A stretch of DNA of 36,448 bases, from contig JAYWFU010000005.1 of assembly GCA_043778625.1 (NCBI GenBank), positions 1 to 36,448 on the forward strand. Direction: 5' to 3'. Both the position numbers and the translations under genes were made by a program. This document shows positions 24,914 through 32,941 of the stretch, in pieces. This DNA is from JACMRI01 sp043778625. Its GTDB lineage: Bacteria > Bacteroidota > Bacteroidia > UBA4408. How positions within the stretch are numbered: position 1 is the stretch's first letter; each line of letters opens with the position of its first letter. Below the pieces are notes generated by a model. It did no database searches, was not told the origin of the DNA, and saw only the letters and a program-made list of their open reading frames with translations.

Positions 24914-25597
24914 CTACGATTTTATGTAAAGGGTTACTCCTAACGAAGTTATTGCGGGGTGCATTTTTAGCATATAATCTTGTTGGTAGTTCAATCTTAG
25001 TGGGGTAATTAGGTAGGATTGTTGCGCAAATATTCCAACACCTGTTTTTTTAAACGAAAATACGTACTCAACACTCAGTACCGAATTTATTTTAAGCCCA
25101 TTAAACAAGTAATTAACCTTGCTGTATCCATTAGCGTCGTAGTAGTAAAACACCCCTGTTGGAGCTATGTACAAGTTAGTTTTAAAACCGTTAAAATTAG
25201 TACCAATACCTAAAGGTAACTCTATACAAAAATTACGAATAAGTAGTGTGTCAGTTCGTGTAGCAACTATGTATTGCCCACCTGCATAGGCATTTTTTAC
25301 ATTAAAAGTATTAGTTATTTTTTCAAACGAATGCACACTTGCGCCTGCTCCTAACGTGGCACATAGCCATGGTTTAAAGTACCACTCAACGCCACCATTA
25401 ATAGCACCAGCGATACGAGGGCTACTTGTGGTGTTATAGTTAAATACCTGTGGTTTTGTGGCTTTAATATGATTAAACGTGTAGCCGGTACTTAACCTAA
25501 TGTAAGGGGTAATATAAGGCGTAAAAGTAGTGTGCTCTTGTGCCACAATGGTACAAGTTAACGTACAAGTAACAAATAACAAAATAAGGTGTTTCAT
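24914..25597 (-). CDS. Small outer-membrane beta-barrel-like protein
   Basis: A 227-residue exported protein with a signal peptide (1-19, ending IVAQ). Alternating hydrophobic/aromatic strands and Tyr/Phe/Asn-rich turns suggest a small beta-barrel: YIRLSTGYTFNH, GGVEWYFKPWLCATLGAGA, IELPLGIGTNFNG, TNLYIAPTGVFYYYD, LSVEYVFSFKKTGVGIFAQQ and a final SLGVTLYIKS that resembles the C-terminal beta-signal. It fits the PorT/outer-membrane beta-barrel group common in Bacteroidota, but no specific role is visible. It is divergent from the giant adhesin at 25801 across a 203-bp gap. Confidence 0.7.
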   Translation of the reverse strand: MKHLILLFVTCTLTCTIVAQEHTTFTPYITPYIRLSTGYTFNHIKATKPQVFNYNTTSSPRIAGAINGGVEWYFKPWLCATLGAGASVHSFEKITNTFNVKNAYAGGQYIVATRTDTLLIRNFCIELPLGIGTNFNGFKTNLYIAPTGVFYYYDANGYSKVNYLFNGLKINSVLSVEYVFSFKKTGVGIFAQQSYLITPLRLNYQQDYMLKMHPAITSLGVTLYIKS

Positions 25598-25759
25598 ACG
25601 TAATAGTTAATGATTAAAGGGAATAGGGTAAAACTAATAATTTGTTGTTATAAAGCAACGTCTATTTTTAAAATAGATACTTTAACCACACTAATTAACG
25701 TTTAGATTATGCTTAAATTATATATTAAAATAGTGTGTGCAACGCTCAATATTTTATAC

Positions 25760-25767
25760 TATATTTG
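25760..25767 (+). promoter_or_regulatory. -7 promoter box for the giant adhesin
   Basis: TATATTTG matches TAnnTTTG and lies 33 nt upstream of the ATG at 25801. No convincing TTG -33 element is seen. The same gap also holds a small palindrome, TCTATTTT-T-AAAATAGA (25661-25677). Confidence 0.45.
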
Positions 25768-25800
25768 AATAATACAAAATAATTAAATAACATTATTACT

Positions 25801-28800
25801 ATGAAACATATTTTACTCCTATTTATTAGCTTAACAGCACAACATACGTTTGCACAAAGTTTCCCTGATGCAGCTGATTTATCTACAGGGCAAGGCGCAA
25901 TAAACACTAACGATCCTATATGGCAAACTTCTCAATGGTTTACTACGCTTCCACCACTACCTACTGACCCTAGCATGGTATATACCTCTGCGCTAATACA
26001 AAATAGTTGTACTTCCGTTTGGATTGATCCTGCTACACTTCCGCCCCCCGTTAACAACGGTAATTGGATAACTGGTGCAAACTCAGCTTGCACTGGCATA
26101 CCAGGTTATACTTATTTTAGATTAACGCTTAACCTACCCGCAGCTTGTGGTACTAACTCAGTAACTGTGGCGGGTAATTATGTATTAAATTTTGATGGCT
26201 ATGTTGACAATGAAATTGAAGCCGTGTACATTAACGGTAACGACGAGGGAGTTACACCTGGTGGAAATTATGCCGCAGGTGGGCAAAAAAACATCATACT
26301 CGATGGTCCTTGGGTAGCAGGGATTAATTATGTAGATATTTTGGTGTATAATTCTCTGCCTGGCGGCGGCGGACCTTATGGTTTATTGTTGGTAGCTAAC
26401 ACCACAGCGCCAAGTGCCACTAATGATGATGATGCGGATGGAATTGTAAACCTTAATGATAACTGCCCATGTACTGCGGGTAACAATAATGCGGGCTGCA
26501 CAGCTGCGCCCAACAACTGTAATACTGCATTAATACGTACCACATTAGTTGCTGCGGGTAATATTGAGTTATTAAATAACGATAATTCGTGCAGTATATA
26601 CTTTTTAAATACTACACCAAATACGGAGCCTGCCGCACAAGCCTATGCGCAAACGTTTGGGGCTAATTTAATATCAGTACAGTCAGCCGCCGAAAACAGT
26701 GCAATTAGAAACTCTTTGGTTAACCAAAACTATGGAGGGAACGTTATATGGCTAGGATTTAGTGATGCGGTAACTGAAGGTAGTTTCGTGTGGTACGATG
26801 GTAGCTCTGTTACCTACACTAACTGGAGTCCGTCTCAACCCGATAATTCTGGAAATGAAGATTGTACACAAATACGTACTAATGGCACTTGGAATGATTT
26901 GCCTTGCTCACGTAATTCAATATCGGTAATTGAGGTGAGCCTTTGCCCACAAGTAACAATAACCACCAATAAACCAACCCATTGTGTGGGAGCTAACGTT
27001 ATGTTGGTGGCAAGTACTATTTTAGGGTCGCCTAATTATACCTATACTTGGACTCAAATAGGCAATAGTACCATTGCTTTTATAGACAAAACAGGCAATA
27101 ACGATACAATACTAATTAAATCTAATGTGGCAAATACGTTTACCGCCACCTCAACTGACAGATATGGTTGCCAAGGAGTTAATGTAATTACAGTTAATCC
27201 TAATTCCCTACCCACCACCACACTCACACCCACTAACATTGATTGTTTTGGTGCAGCCAATGGAGCAATAACAACCGTTGTAGCTACAGGCACAGCACCT
27301 TATACCTATGCGTGGAGCAATGCAGCTATTACTGCTAATATTACTGCATTATCCCCTGCAACTTATACATTAACAGTAACAGATGCTAATGGCTGTGTAA
27401 GTGCAGCTAACAGTTCCACTATAACACAGCCCGCCACTGCATTAAGCGTAAGTAATGTAGTAGTAAATAATGTAAAATGTTTTGGCGGTAACGATGGCGA
27501 TGCCACTCTTGTAGCCACTGGTGGTACACCGCCCTACGTACACGCATGGAACACTGTGCCCCCGCAAGTTAATGTAACAGCAACTAATCTTACACAAGGC
27601 ACTTACACCTACACCGTACTCGACGATAATAACTGCAGAGTTACTGGTACAACTACTATTACTGAGCCTACACAACTTACCGTAGCCATAACGGGCAACA
27701 AAGCCAATTGTGCTAACGATGCAACCGCCACACTAACCACACTCACCGCTACAGCAACTAACGGCACTGGCCCAATGTATAGTTATAGCTGGACTCCCAA
27801 TACATCAACCACCAACACCATAGTGTGTAATTCGGTAGTGGGAGCTACTGTATATACCGTGGTGGCCAAAGACCAAAATAATTGCACTGCCACCGCCAAT
27901 GTAACACACGATGTTAATGCCAACCCAACAGTTGCCTACACTGTAGACTCCGTGTGTATTGGCACCCCATCACAGTTTAAAAGTATAATTACTACTGTAC
28001 CCAAAACTGATATTGTTACCTACGCATGGCTGTTTAGTGGGCCTGGCGTGCCACCTAATACCACTAGCTCTGCAGAAAACCCTACCTATCCGTTTACCGA
28101 TTGTAACAAAAATTACACCGCATCGTTAGTAGCTATTAGCAACAAAAACTGTGTGGGGGTATCCAACAATGCTACCCCTGCTACAGTGTATTGCTTACCT
28201 GTACCTAATTTTACGGTAAACGATGGTTGCGAAAAAAACGACACAATTAATTTTACCAACACCAGTGCCAACGGTACAGGTACCACAGGTGCTATTACTA
28301 ATGCATGGCTTTTAGATGCCGCTACGGGAGTAATAGCAACAGTGGCTAATCCTACTAAAATATATGCTGCCGCAGGCAATTATGTTATTAATTTGGGCGT
28401 AGCCGATGTTAATGGGTGTGTAAATGCTACGTCAAAAAACATAAAAATATATCCTAAACCCACGGCTGATTTTACACTTACCAAAACTTGTTTTGGCAAA
28501 CCTACATTAATGAGCAATACTTCCAACTTAGCTACCATAGCTGGTTTTAACGACGTTATTAATGATTATAAATGGGATTATAACTATTCAAATAATAGCT
28601 TTACTATTGATGCCACCACATCGGGCGCTAGCACTATTTACCCCATTACGGCTACCGAAACTATGCCCACCATAGCACTAATAGTTACTACTAATAATAA
28701 CTGTGCTGATACTATTACCAAGCAAGCAATAGTGTGGCCGTTGCCCGTAACTAATTACACGGTTAGTGCGCCGTGTTTCCCTGCCAACGCTGTGCTAACT

Positions 28801-29871
28801 AACAACAGTAGCATATCCAACGGTACTGATAATAGTATAATAGCTACCATGAATTTAACTTGGGGCGATGCTAGTACTGATGTATTAACTACCCCTAACC
28901 AAGTTAAGCCTCACGCTTACACAGTAAGTAATGCCTATGTTACCGAGCTTACCGTTACCAGCAACCATAACTGCAGTACAAAATTGCAAGTGCCTACTAT
29001 TGTACACCCTACTCCTAAAGCCTTGTTTGGCGTGGCTCCCACGCAAGGCTGCTCGCCGCTGTGTGTTAATTTAACTAACAACAGTACACAAACTAACTTG
29101 CCTGCTAACGAGCCTATTACAAGCTACGTGTGGAACTTGGGCGATTATTCGGTAATTAAATTATCGGACAATACTTCCAACAGCAAACATACCTCGCATT
29201 GCTACGAAAACCTAAACGATACCACCCAACACTATACCGTTAGGTTAATTGTGAGTACTGATTATGGCTGCGCCGATACCCTTACACAAACCAATGTGGT
29301 GGAGGTGTACCCTAATTCCAAAGCTCAGTTTGAGGTAGCGCCCAAGGAAGTTGATTTATTTAACCCACAATTAATAATTACTGATGCTTCGCACTTGGCA
29401 GCTACCATGCAGTGGGTGTACAAAAGTGGCGATACTGTTACCGTTACTAACGACACACCGATGTTTCCTATCCGTCCGTTTGCCTACAGCTACAAAGATT
29501 CGGGCATGTACACCGTAGTACAAATAACCACTAGTGCTGATGGTTGTGTGGATAGTGCCACACAACAGGTGCGTGTAAAACCAATTTATACGCTGTACAT
29601 ACCCAATGTGTTTACACCCAATGAGGATAAAATAAACGATTATTTTATGATAAAAGGGGTAGGTATTAAAGCACTTACCTTAACCATATTTGACCGTTGG
29701 GGCGAGGTAGTAGGCATTGTGCAAGACCCTGCATCAAAGGGCTGGGACGGCAACGACTACAAAACTGGAGTTGCCTGCAAAACCGAAATATACAACTGGC
29801 GATTAAACTATACCGACCTATTTAATGTAACCCACGAAAGTATGGCGGGTTCAGTTACGCTTATAAAATAG
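25801..29871 (+). CDS. Giant surface adhesin: C-type lectin, SprB-like and PKD repeats, T9SS type B signal
   Basis: A 1356-residue exported protein with a signal peptide (1-18). Domains in order: a beta-rich N-terminal region with a GPYGLLLVAN edge; a short thrombospondin-type-3-like Asp/Asn calcium loop (about 208-227, NDDDADGIVNLNDNC); a C-type lectin domain (about 263-382) with QPDNSGNEDC and GTWNDLPC; SprB-like repeats (about 470-625, NIDCFGAANGAITT, VKCFGGNDGDATLVATGG); several PKD-like domains (about 705-1260); and a gliding-motility-associated C-terminal domain (about 1261-1356, LYIPNVFTPNEDKINDYFMI, LTIFDRWGEVV) that directs type IX secretion. The QPD motif of the lectin is the galactose-type version in animal lectins, so glycan binding is plausible but unproven. 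Confidence 0.88.
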   Translation: MKHILLLFISLTAQHTFAQSFPDAADLSTGQGAINTNDPIWQTSQWFTTLPPLPTDPSMVYTSALIQNSCTSVWIDPATLPPPVNNGNWITGANSACTGIPGYTYFRLTLNLPAACGTNSVTVAGNYVLNFDGYVDNEIEAVYINGNDEGVTPGGNYAAGGQKNIILDGPWVAGINYVDILVYNSLPGGGGPYGLLLVANTTAPSATNDDDADGIVNLNDNCPCTAGNNNAGCTAAPNNCNTALIRTTLVAAGNIELLNNDNSCSIYFLNTTPNTEPAAQAYAQTFGANLISVQSAAENSAIRNSLVNQNYGGNVIWLGFSDAVTEGSFVWYDGSSVTYTNWSPSQPDNSGNEDCTQIRTNGTWNDLPCSRNSISVIEVSLCPQVTITTNKPTHCVGANVMLVASTILGSPNYTYTWTQIGNSTIAFIDKTGNNDTILIKSNVANTFTATSTDRYGCQGVNVITVNPNSLPTTTLTPTNIDCFGAANGAITTVVATGTAPYTYAWSNAAITANITALSPATYTLTVTDANGCVSAANSSTITQPATALSVSNVVVNNVKCFGGNDGDATLVATGGTPPYVHAWNTVPPQVNVTATNLTQGTYTYTVLDDNNCRVTGTTTITEPTQLTVAITGNKANCANDATATLTTLTATATNGTGPMYSYSWTPNTSTTNTIVCNSVVGATVYTVVAKDQNNCTATANVTHDVNANPTVAYTVDSVCIGTPSQFKSIITTVPKTDIVTYAWLFSGPGVPPNTTSSAENPTYPFTDCNKNYTASLVAISNKNCVGVSNNATPATVYCLPVPNFTVNDGCEKNDTINFTNTSANGTGTTGAITNAWLLDAATGVIATVANPTKIYAAAGNYVINLGVADVNGCVNATSKNIKIYPKPTADFTLTKTCFGKPTLMSNTSNLATIAGFNDVINDYKWDYNYSNNSFTIDATTSGASTIYPITATETMPTIALIVTTNNNCADTITKQAIVWPLPVTNYTVSAPCFPANAVLTNNSSISNGTDNSIIATMNLTWGDASTDVLTTPNQVKPHAYTVSNAYVTELTVTSNHNCSTKLQVPTIVHPTPKALFGVAPTQGCSPLCVNLTNNSTQTNLPANEPITSYVWNLGDYSVIKLSDNTSNSKHTSHCYENLNDTTQHYTVRLIVSTDYGCADTLTQTNVVEVYPNSKAQFEVAPKEVDLFNPQLIITDASHLAATMQWVYKSGDTVTVTNDTPMFPIRPFAYSYKDSGMYTVVQITTSADGCVDSATQQVRVKPIYTLYIPNVFTPNEDKINDYFMIKGVGIKALTLTIFDRWGEVVGIVQDPASKGWDGNDYKTGVACKTEIYNWRLNYTDLFNVTHESMAGSVTLIK

Positions 29872-29885
29872 TGGAATTACACTAT

Positions 29886-29893
29886 TAAATTTG
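29886..29893 (+). promoter_or_regulatory. -7 promoter box for rsmI
   Basis: TAAATTTG matches TAnnTTTG and lies 34 nt upstream of the rsmI ATG, just after the adhesin stop. A -33 TTG was not found at good spacing. Confidence 0.4.
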
Positions 29894-29927
29894 TATGTAT
29901 ATTTACTCATAAATTACACCACACTAC

Positions 29928-30650
29928 ATGAGTAAACTATACATAGTACCTACGCCAATTGGCAACCTCGACGATATTACCTTGCGCAGTATTAAAACGT
30001 TACAAAACGTTGATTTTGTGGTAGCCGAGGATACACGTACTTCGGGCTTTTTGTTAAAGCATTTGCAAATATCAAAGCCAATGTATGCCTTTCATTTAAA
30101 TAATGAACACAAATCGTTACAGGGTATAATAAGTAAAATACAAACTGGGCAAACTTGTGCCTTAGTAAGTGATGCTGGTACACCAGCAATATCCGACCCT
30201 GGTTTTTTGCTGGTACGTGCCTGTGTCGAAAACAATATTAATGTAGAGTGCCTACCTGGCGCAACGGCTTTAATACCTGCTATTGTTAATAGTGGCTTGC
30301 CTTGCGATAGATTTGTTTTTGAAGGATTTTTGCCACAAAAAAAAGGACGTCAAACTAGGTTAAACGAACTGGCTACCTATAATAAATCGTTTGTATTGTA
30401 CGAAAGCCCGCACCGATTAGTTAAAGCACTAGCACAACTTATTGAAGTATGTGGCGCCACACGCCGTGCTAGTGTAAGCCGAGAATTAACAAAATTATTT
30501 GAGGAAAATTATAGAGGCACTTTGCAAGAATGCCACACTCATTTTAACAACAAAGTAGTAAAAGGTGAGCTGGTAATAGTAGTAGAAGGATTATCTACCA
30601 AGAGCAAAAAAGAACTACAAGAGCAGGAAAACGAAGAGGAGGAAAATTAA
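29928..30650 (+). CDS. rsmI: 16S rRNA (cytidine1402-2'-O)-methyltransferase
   Basis: A 240-residue SAM-dependent enzyme of the tetrapyrrole-methylase fold that 2'-O-methylates C1402 in the decoding centre of 16S rRNA. Diagnostic motifs are LYIVPTPIGNLDDITLRSI (4-22), VVAEDTRTSGFLLKHL, ALVSDAGTPAISDPG, CLPGATALIPA and FVFEGFLPQKKGRQTRL. The length is slightly short but the core is complete. The Glu-rich tail (ENEEEEN) is encoded by the left half of the terminator stem that follows, so the tail is under RNA-structure constraint. Confidence 0.95.
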   Translation: MSKLYIVPTPIGNLDDITLRSIKTLQNVDFVVAEDTRTSGFLLKHLQISKPMYAFHLNNEHKSLQGIISKIQTGQTCALVSDAGTPAISDPGFLLVRACVENNINVECLPGATALIPAIVNSGLPCDRFVFEGFLPQKKGRQTRLNELATYNKSFVLYESPHRLVKALAQLIEVCGATRRASVSRELTKLFEENYRGTLQECHTHFNNKVVKGELVIVVEGLSTKSKKELQEQENEEEEN

Positions 30651-30668
30651 TTCCTCCTCTTTTTTTAT
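30635..30668 (+). terminator. Rho-independent terminator overlapping the rsmI 3' end
   Basis: AGAGGAGGAA (30635-30644), loop AATTAA, and TTCCTCCTCT (30651-30660) form a perfect 10-bp stem followed by a T run to 30666. The rsmI stop codon TAA (30648-30650) is inside the loop, and the T run also contains the stop codon of the converging gene. Confidence 0.88.
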
Positions 30669-31045
30669 TTTTTAGGCAAATAAGTAGCCCTTGCAGTTTC
30701 AAATTCGGAGAGTGTACCCCACTTTAAGTTTTCGTGGTGGTTGTTATTCATTTGCCCATTTATATGTATTATTTGAGTTTGATTGGCAGTAGGTTCGGGC
30801 AAAAAGTTTTGTGCTACTAACTCGTGTACAATTACGTGTTTAGCAAGTACACGCTCGCCATCAAAGCCACGGTAATGATAGTTACGGTAGCCCAAGCGCG
30901 ACACTCTACATTTTTGTATTTCGCCATCTTCAATTACTTCTATGTAAGTAGCAATGCGCCCAAAGTTGCTCACGGCGTATTTTTCGGGGGTTACGTAAGC
31001 TATTTCAAAGTCCTTCCACAGTTCGTTTTCTAATATTTTTATCAC
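30665..31045 (-). CDS. NUMOD4/HNH homing-endonuclease-like protein
   Basis: A 126-residue protein. The N-terminal half has the NUMOD4 pattern (LWKDFEIAYVTPEKYAVSN then FGRIATY). The C-terminal half has the HNH_3-like pattern: VIVHELVAQNFLPEP, IIHINGQMNNNHHENLKWGT, with the His...Asn...Asn-Leu-x-Trp spacing expected for an HNH nuclease. Such genes occur as free-standing homing endonucleases, in phages, or inside introns and inteins. Here it is alone on the minus strand, converging on rsmI with a 14-bp gap, with a decayed transposase tail just upstream. The lone setting makes a selfish or domesticated mobile gene likely. Confidence 0.75.
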   Translation of the reverse strand: MIKILENELWKDFEIAYVTPEKYAVSNFGRIATYIEVIEDGEIQKCRVSRLGYRNYHYRGFDGERVLAKHVIVHELVAQNFLPEPTANQTQIIHINGQMNNNHHENLKWGTLSEFETARATYLPKK

Positions 31046-31407
31046 TTTAAATTGTTTTATTATTTAGTTTAAATTAAAACAAATGTACATTATTTGAAGG
31101 TATATTATTCAATTTTAAAATAGATAGTTTGCTGGATTCAACAAATAAACAAAACGCTATGATGCATTATTAAGTTTTAGCTTAAACATTTCATTAGGAG
31201 TTTTAAATCCGAATCTCTTTACGGGTGTTTGTTTTGTTATTGTTTTTCATGAGAGCTTCGCTTTTCTTGGTCTGTTGTTTAATCTATTACTTGAATCCAC
31301 CGTTGAATTTAAGCTGCAACTACAAAATTATAATTGTCTGAGTACATTAATAAATTTAATAACGAATTTATAATGTAAATAAGGTGTAATTGTAACAAGT
31401 ATTTTTT
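31046..31407. other. Intergenic region with transposase remnant
   Basis: This 362-bp gap lies between the divergent NUMOD4/HNH gene and nusB. Apart from the transposase tail annotated separately (31157-31288), I see only AT-rich sequence. A TATGTTTG -7-like box (31407-31414) lies 30 nt upstream of the chosen nusB start. No RNA gene was recognised. Confidence 0.55.
31157..31288 (-). pseudogene. Decayed C-terminus of an IS3/IS30-like transposase
   Basis: Read on the minus strand and ending at a TAG (31157-31159), the frame gives KRFGFKTPNEMFKLKLNNAS, which resembles the KTPNEVF tail common to IS3 and IS30 transposases. The same frame carries an internal TGA (31247-31249) preceded by NRLNNRPRKAKLS, where LNNRPRK is also a transposase-tail motif. 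The two motifs are further apart than normal and split by a stop, so this is a rearranged remnant. No complete IS ends were found. Confidence 0.45.
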
Positions 31408-31443
31408 ATGTTTGTAATCGATATTAAAATCGTTCTTCGTACT

Positions 31444-32391
31444 ATGCTCAATCGCCATCATTTACGAGTAAAAGCGCTACACAGCCTTTATGCTCAGTTT
31501 TCCGCTCCCGAATTTGATATGATTCATGGAGAAAAAGAATTACAAAAAAGTATTGATAAATACTACGACCTATATATTCATCAGTTATCACTATTTGGCG
31601 AGCTATTTCGCATAGCCGAGCGTATTATTGATGATGGTAAACAAAAACAATTACCTACACGTGAGGATTTAGCTCCTAATACTAAATTTGTTGATAATCT
31701 AGCTTTGCGTATGTTAGTTAGTAATAGTGAGCTAACCACCAAAATGCAACAATACAAGGTGTCGTGGCTTGATGAACACGAAACCTTACGTAAGTTATTT
31801 AACAAAATACGCCTAAGCGACACGTACAAAGCGTATATGGAAAAAAGTACCAATTACTTTAGCGATGCCAAGCGTTTTTTAATTGACATATACGTCGAGT
31901 TTATTGCTAACAACGAATATTTTGAAGACTACTACGAAGGTATGAGTATTTATTGGGCTGACGATTTTTACATGATAAACGTATCTGTTGTAAAAACTAT
32001 CGAAAGCTTGCAAGAAACATCTACCAACAGTTTGAGGCTACAACCCTTGTACAAAGACGCTGATGACGACAAACGATTTGTGCTTGAATTATTTCGTAGA
32101 GTACTATTGCGTAACACCGAATTAGAAAAACTAATAGCCGACAAAACTCAAAATTGGGAACTGGAGCGTATTGCTAACATGGACATATTGCTAATGCGTA
32201 TGGCTATTGTGGAACTTACCTATTTTAAAGAAATACCCATAAAAGTTACCCTTAACGAATACATTGAATTATCAAAAGAATATAGCACCGACAAAAGTAA
32301 AAACTTTGTAAACGGAATATTAGATAAATTGGTAATTGAACTCAAAGCCTCTGGCGATATAGCCAAAATAGGGCGTGGGTTAATGGAATAA
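31444..32391 (+). CDS. nusB: Transcription antitermination factor NusB, long Bacteroidota form
   Basis: A protein of 315 residues from the chosen start, longer than the roughly 140 residues of E. coli NusB but normal for Bacteroidota, where an N-terminal helical region precedes the NusB fold. The start MLNRHHLRVKALHSLYA and the C-terminal third (LELFRRVLLRNTELEKLI, ANMDILLMRMAIVELTYF, IPIKVTLNEYIELSKEY, KNFVNGILDKL) are characteristic. NusB with NusE promotes antitermination in rRNA operons. The frame opens 12 codons earlier (31408), but that ATG falls inside a TATGTTTG -7-like box and the extra residues are not family-like, so I use 31444. Confidence 0.9.
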   Translation: MLNRHHLRVKALHSLYAQFSAPEFDMIHGEKELQKSIDKYYDLYIHQLSLFGELFRIAERIIDDGKQKQLPTREDLAPNTKFVDNLALRMLVSNSELTTKMQQYKVSWLDEHETLRKLFNKIRLSDTYKAYMEKSTNYFSDAKRFLIDIYVEFIANNEYFEDYYEGMSIYWADDFYMINVSVVKTIESLQETSTNSLRLQPLYKDADDDKRFVLELFRRVLLRNTELEKLIADKTQNWELERIANMDILLMRMAIVELTYFKEIPIKVTLNEYIELSKEYSTDKSKNFVNGILDKLVIELKASGDIAKIGRGLME

Positions 32392-32433
32392 ACTACCAAA
32401 CGATTACTAATTTTTACAAATGCAAAATAAGCA

Positions 32434-32892
32434 ATGAGCAGTATAATTAAAATAATTACGGTTACTTTTTTTGCTTGCTTTGCATTTAAAATAGCCACCC
32501 CATTCGCTAAGCTATCGCAGCTTACATTTTTAGAAACCCTATTTAGCCTATCATTAGGTGGTACACTGGGCGTATTTATTAGTTATTTTGGTGGGCAGTA
32601 CATCATTCAACGTTGGTTTTCAACTGCAACCAAAACCAATAAAAAAGTATTTACTAAAACTAATCGTTTTATAGTGCGTGTACTCAAGAGCCATGGCTTG
32701 CTAGGCTTAGCGGTTATAACCCCTCCTTTACTATCAGTACCCGTGGGGAGTATTATTGCCGCTCGTTTTAATATTAAATATTACAAAAATACTCGTTACG
32801 TACTTACTTACCTATTAGGTGGTGTATATGCTTGGGCGTTATTATTAAGTACACTCATGTACTTGTTGCCAAATTTTAAAATTTCGTTATAA
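32434..32892 (+). CDS. Small multi-pass membrane protein, unknown
   Basis: A 152-residue protein with about four hydrophobic segments (around 5-25, 33-58, 88-112 and 122-146) and a basic loop between the second and third (STATKTNKKVFTKTNRF). The third segment, GLLGLAVITPPLLSVPVGSI, is reminiscent of small multidrug-export/DedA-like membrane proteins, but the likeness is too weak to name it. It lies 42 nt after nusB and is probably co-transcribed with it. Confidence 0.65.
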   Translation: MSSIIKIITVTFFACFAFKIATPFAKLSQLTFLETLFSLSLGGTLGVFISYFGGQYIIQRWFSTATKTNKKVFTKTNRFIVRVLKSHGLLGLAVITPPLLSVPVGSIIAARFNIKYYKNTRYVLTYLLGGVYAWALLLSTLMYLLPNFKISL

Positions 32893-32941
32893 AAAAAAAC
32901 ATATATTTAAGCTATAATTATTGTTATAAAATTATTTGGCT

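Noticed and set aside
25661..25677. Palindrome TCTATTTT-T-AAAATAGA as an operator
   Set aside because: It is short and pure AT apart from two G/C pairs, in very AT-rich DNA; chance occurrence is likely.
31408..31443. Upstream ATG for nusB
   Set aside because: The codon lies within a TATGTTTG -7-like box and adds residues not seen in NusB; the ATG at 31444 fits better.
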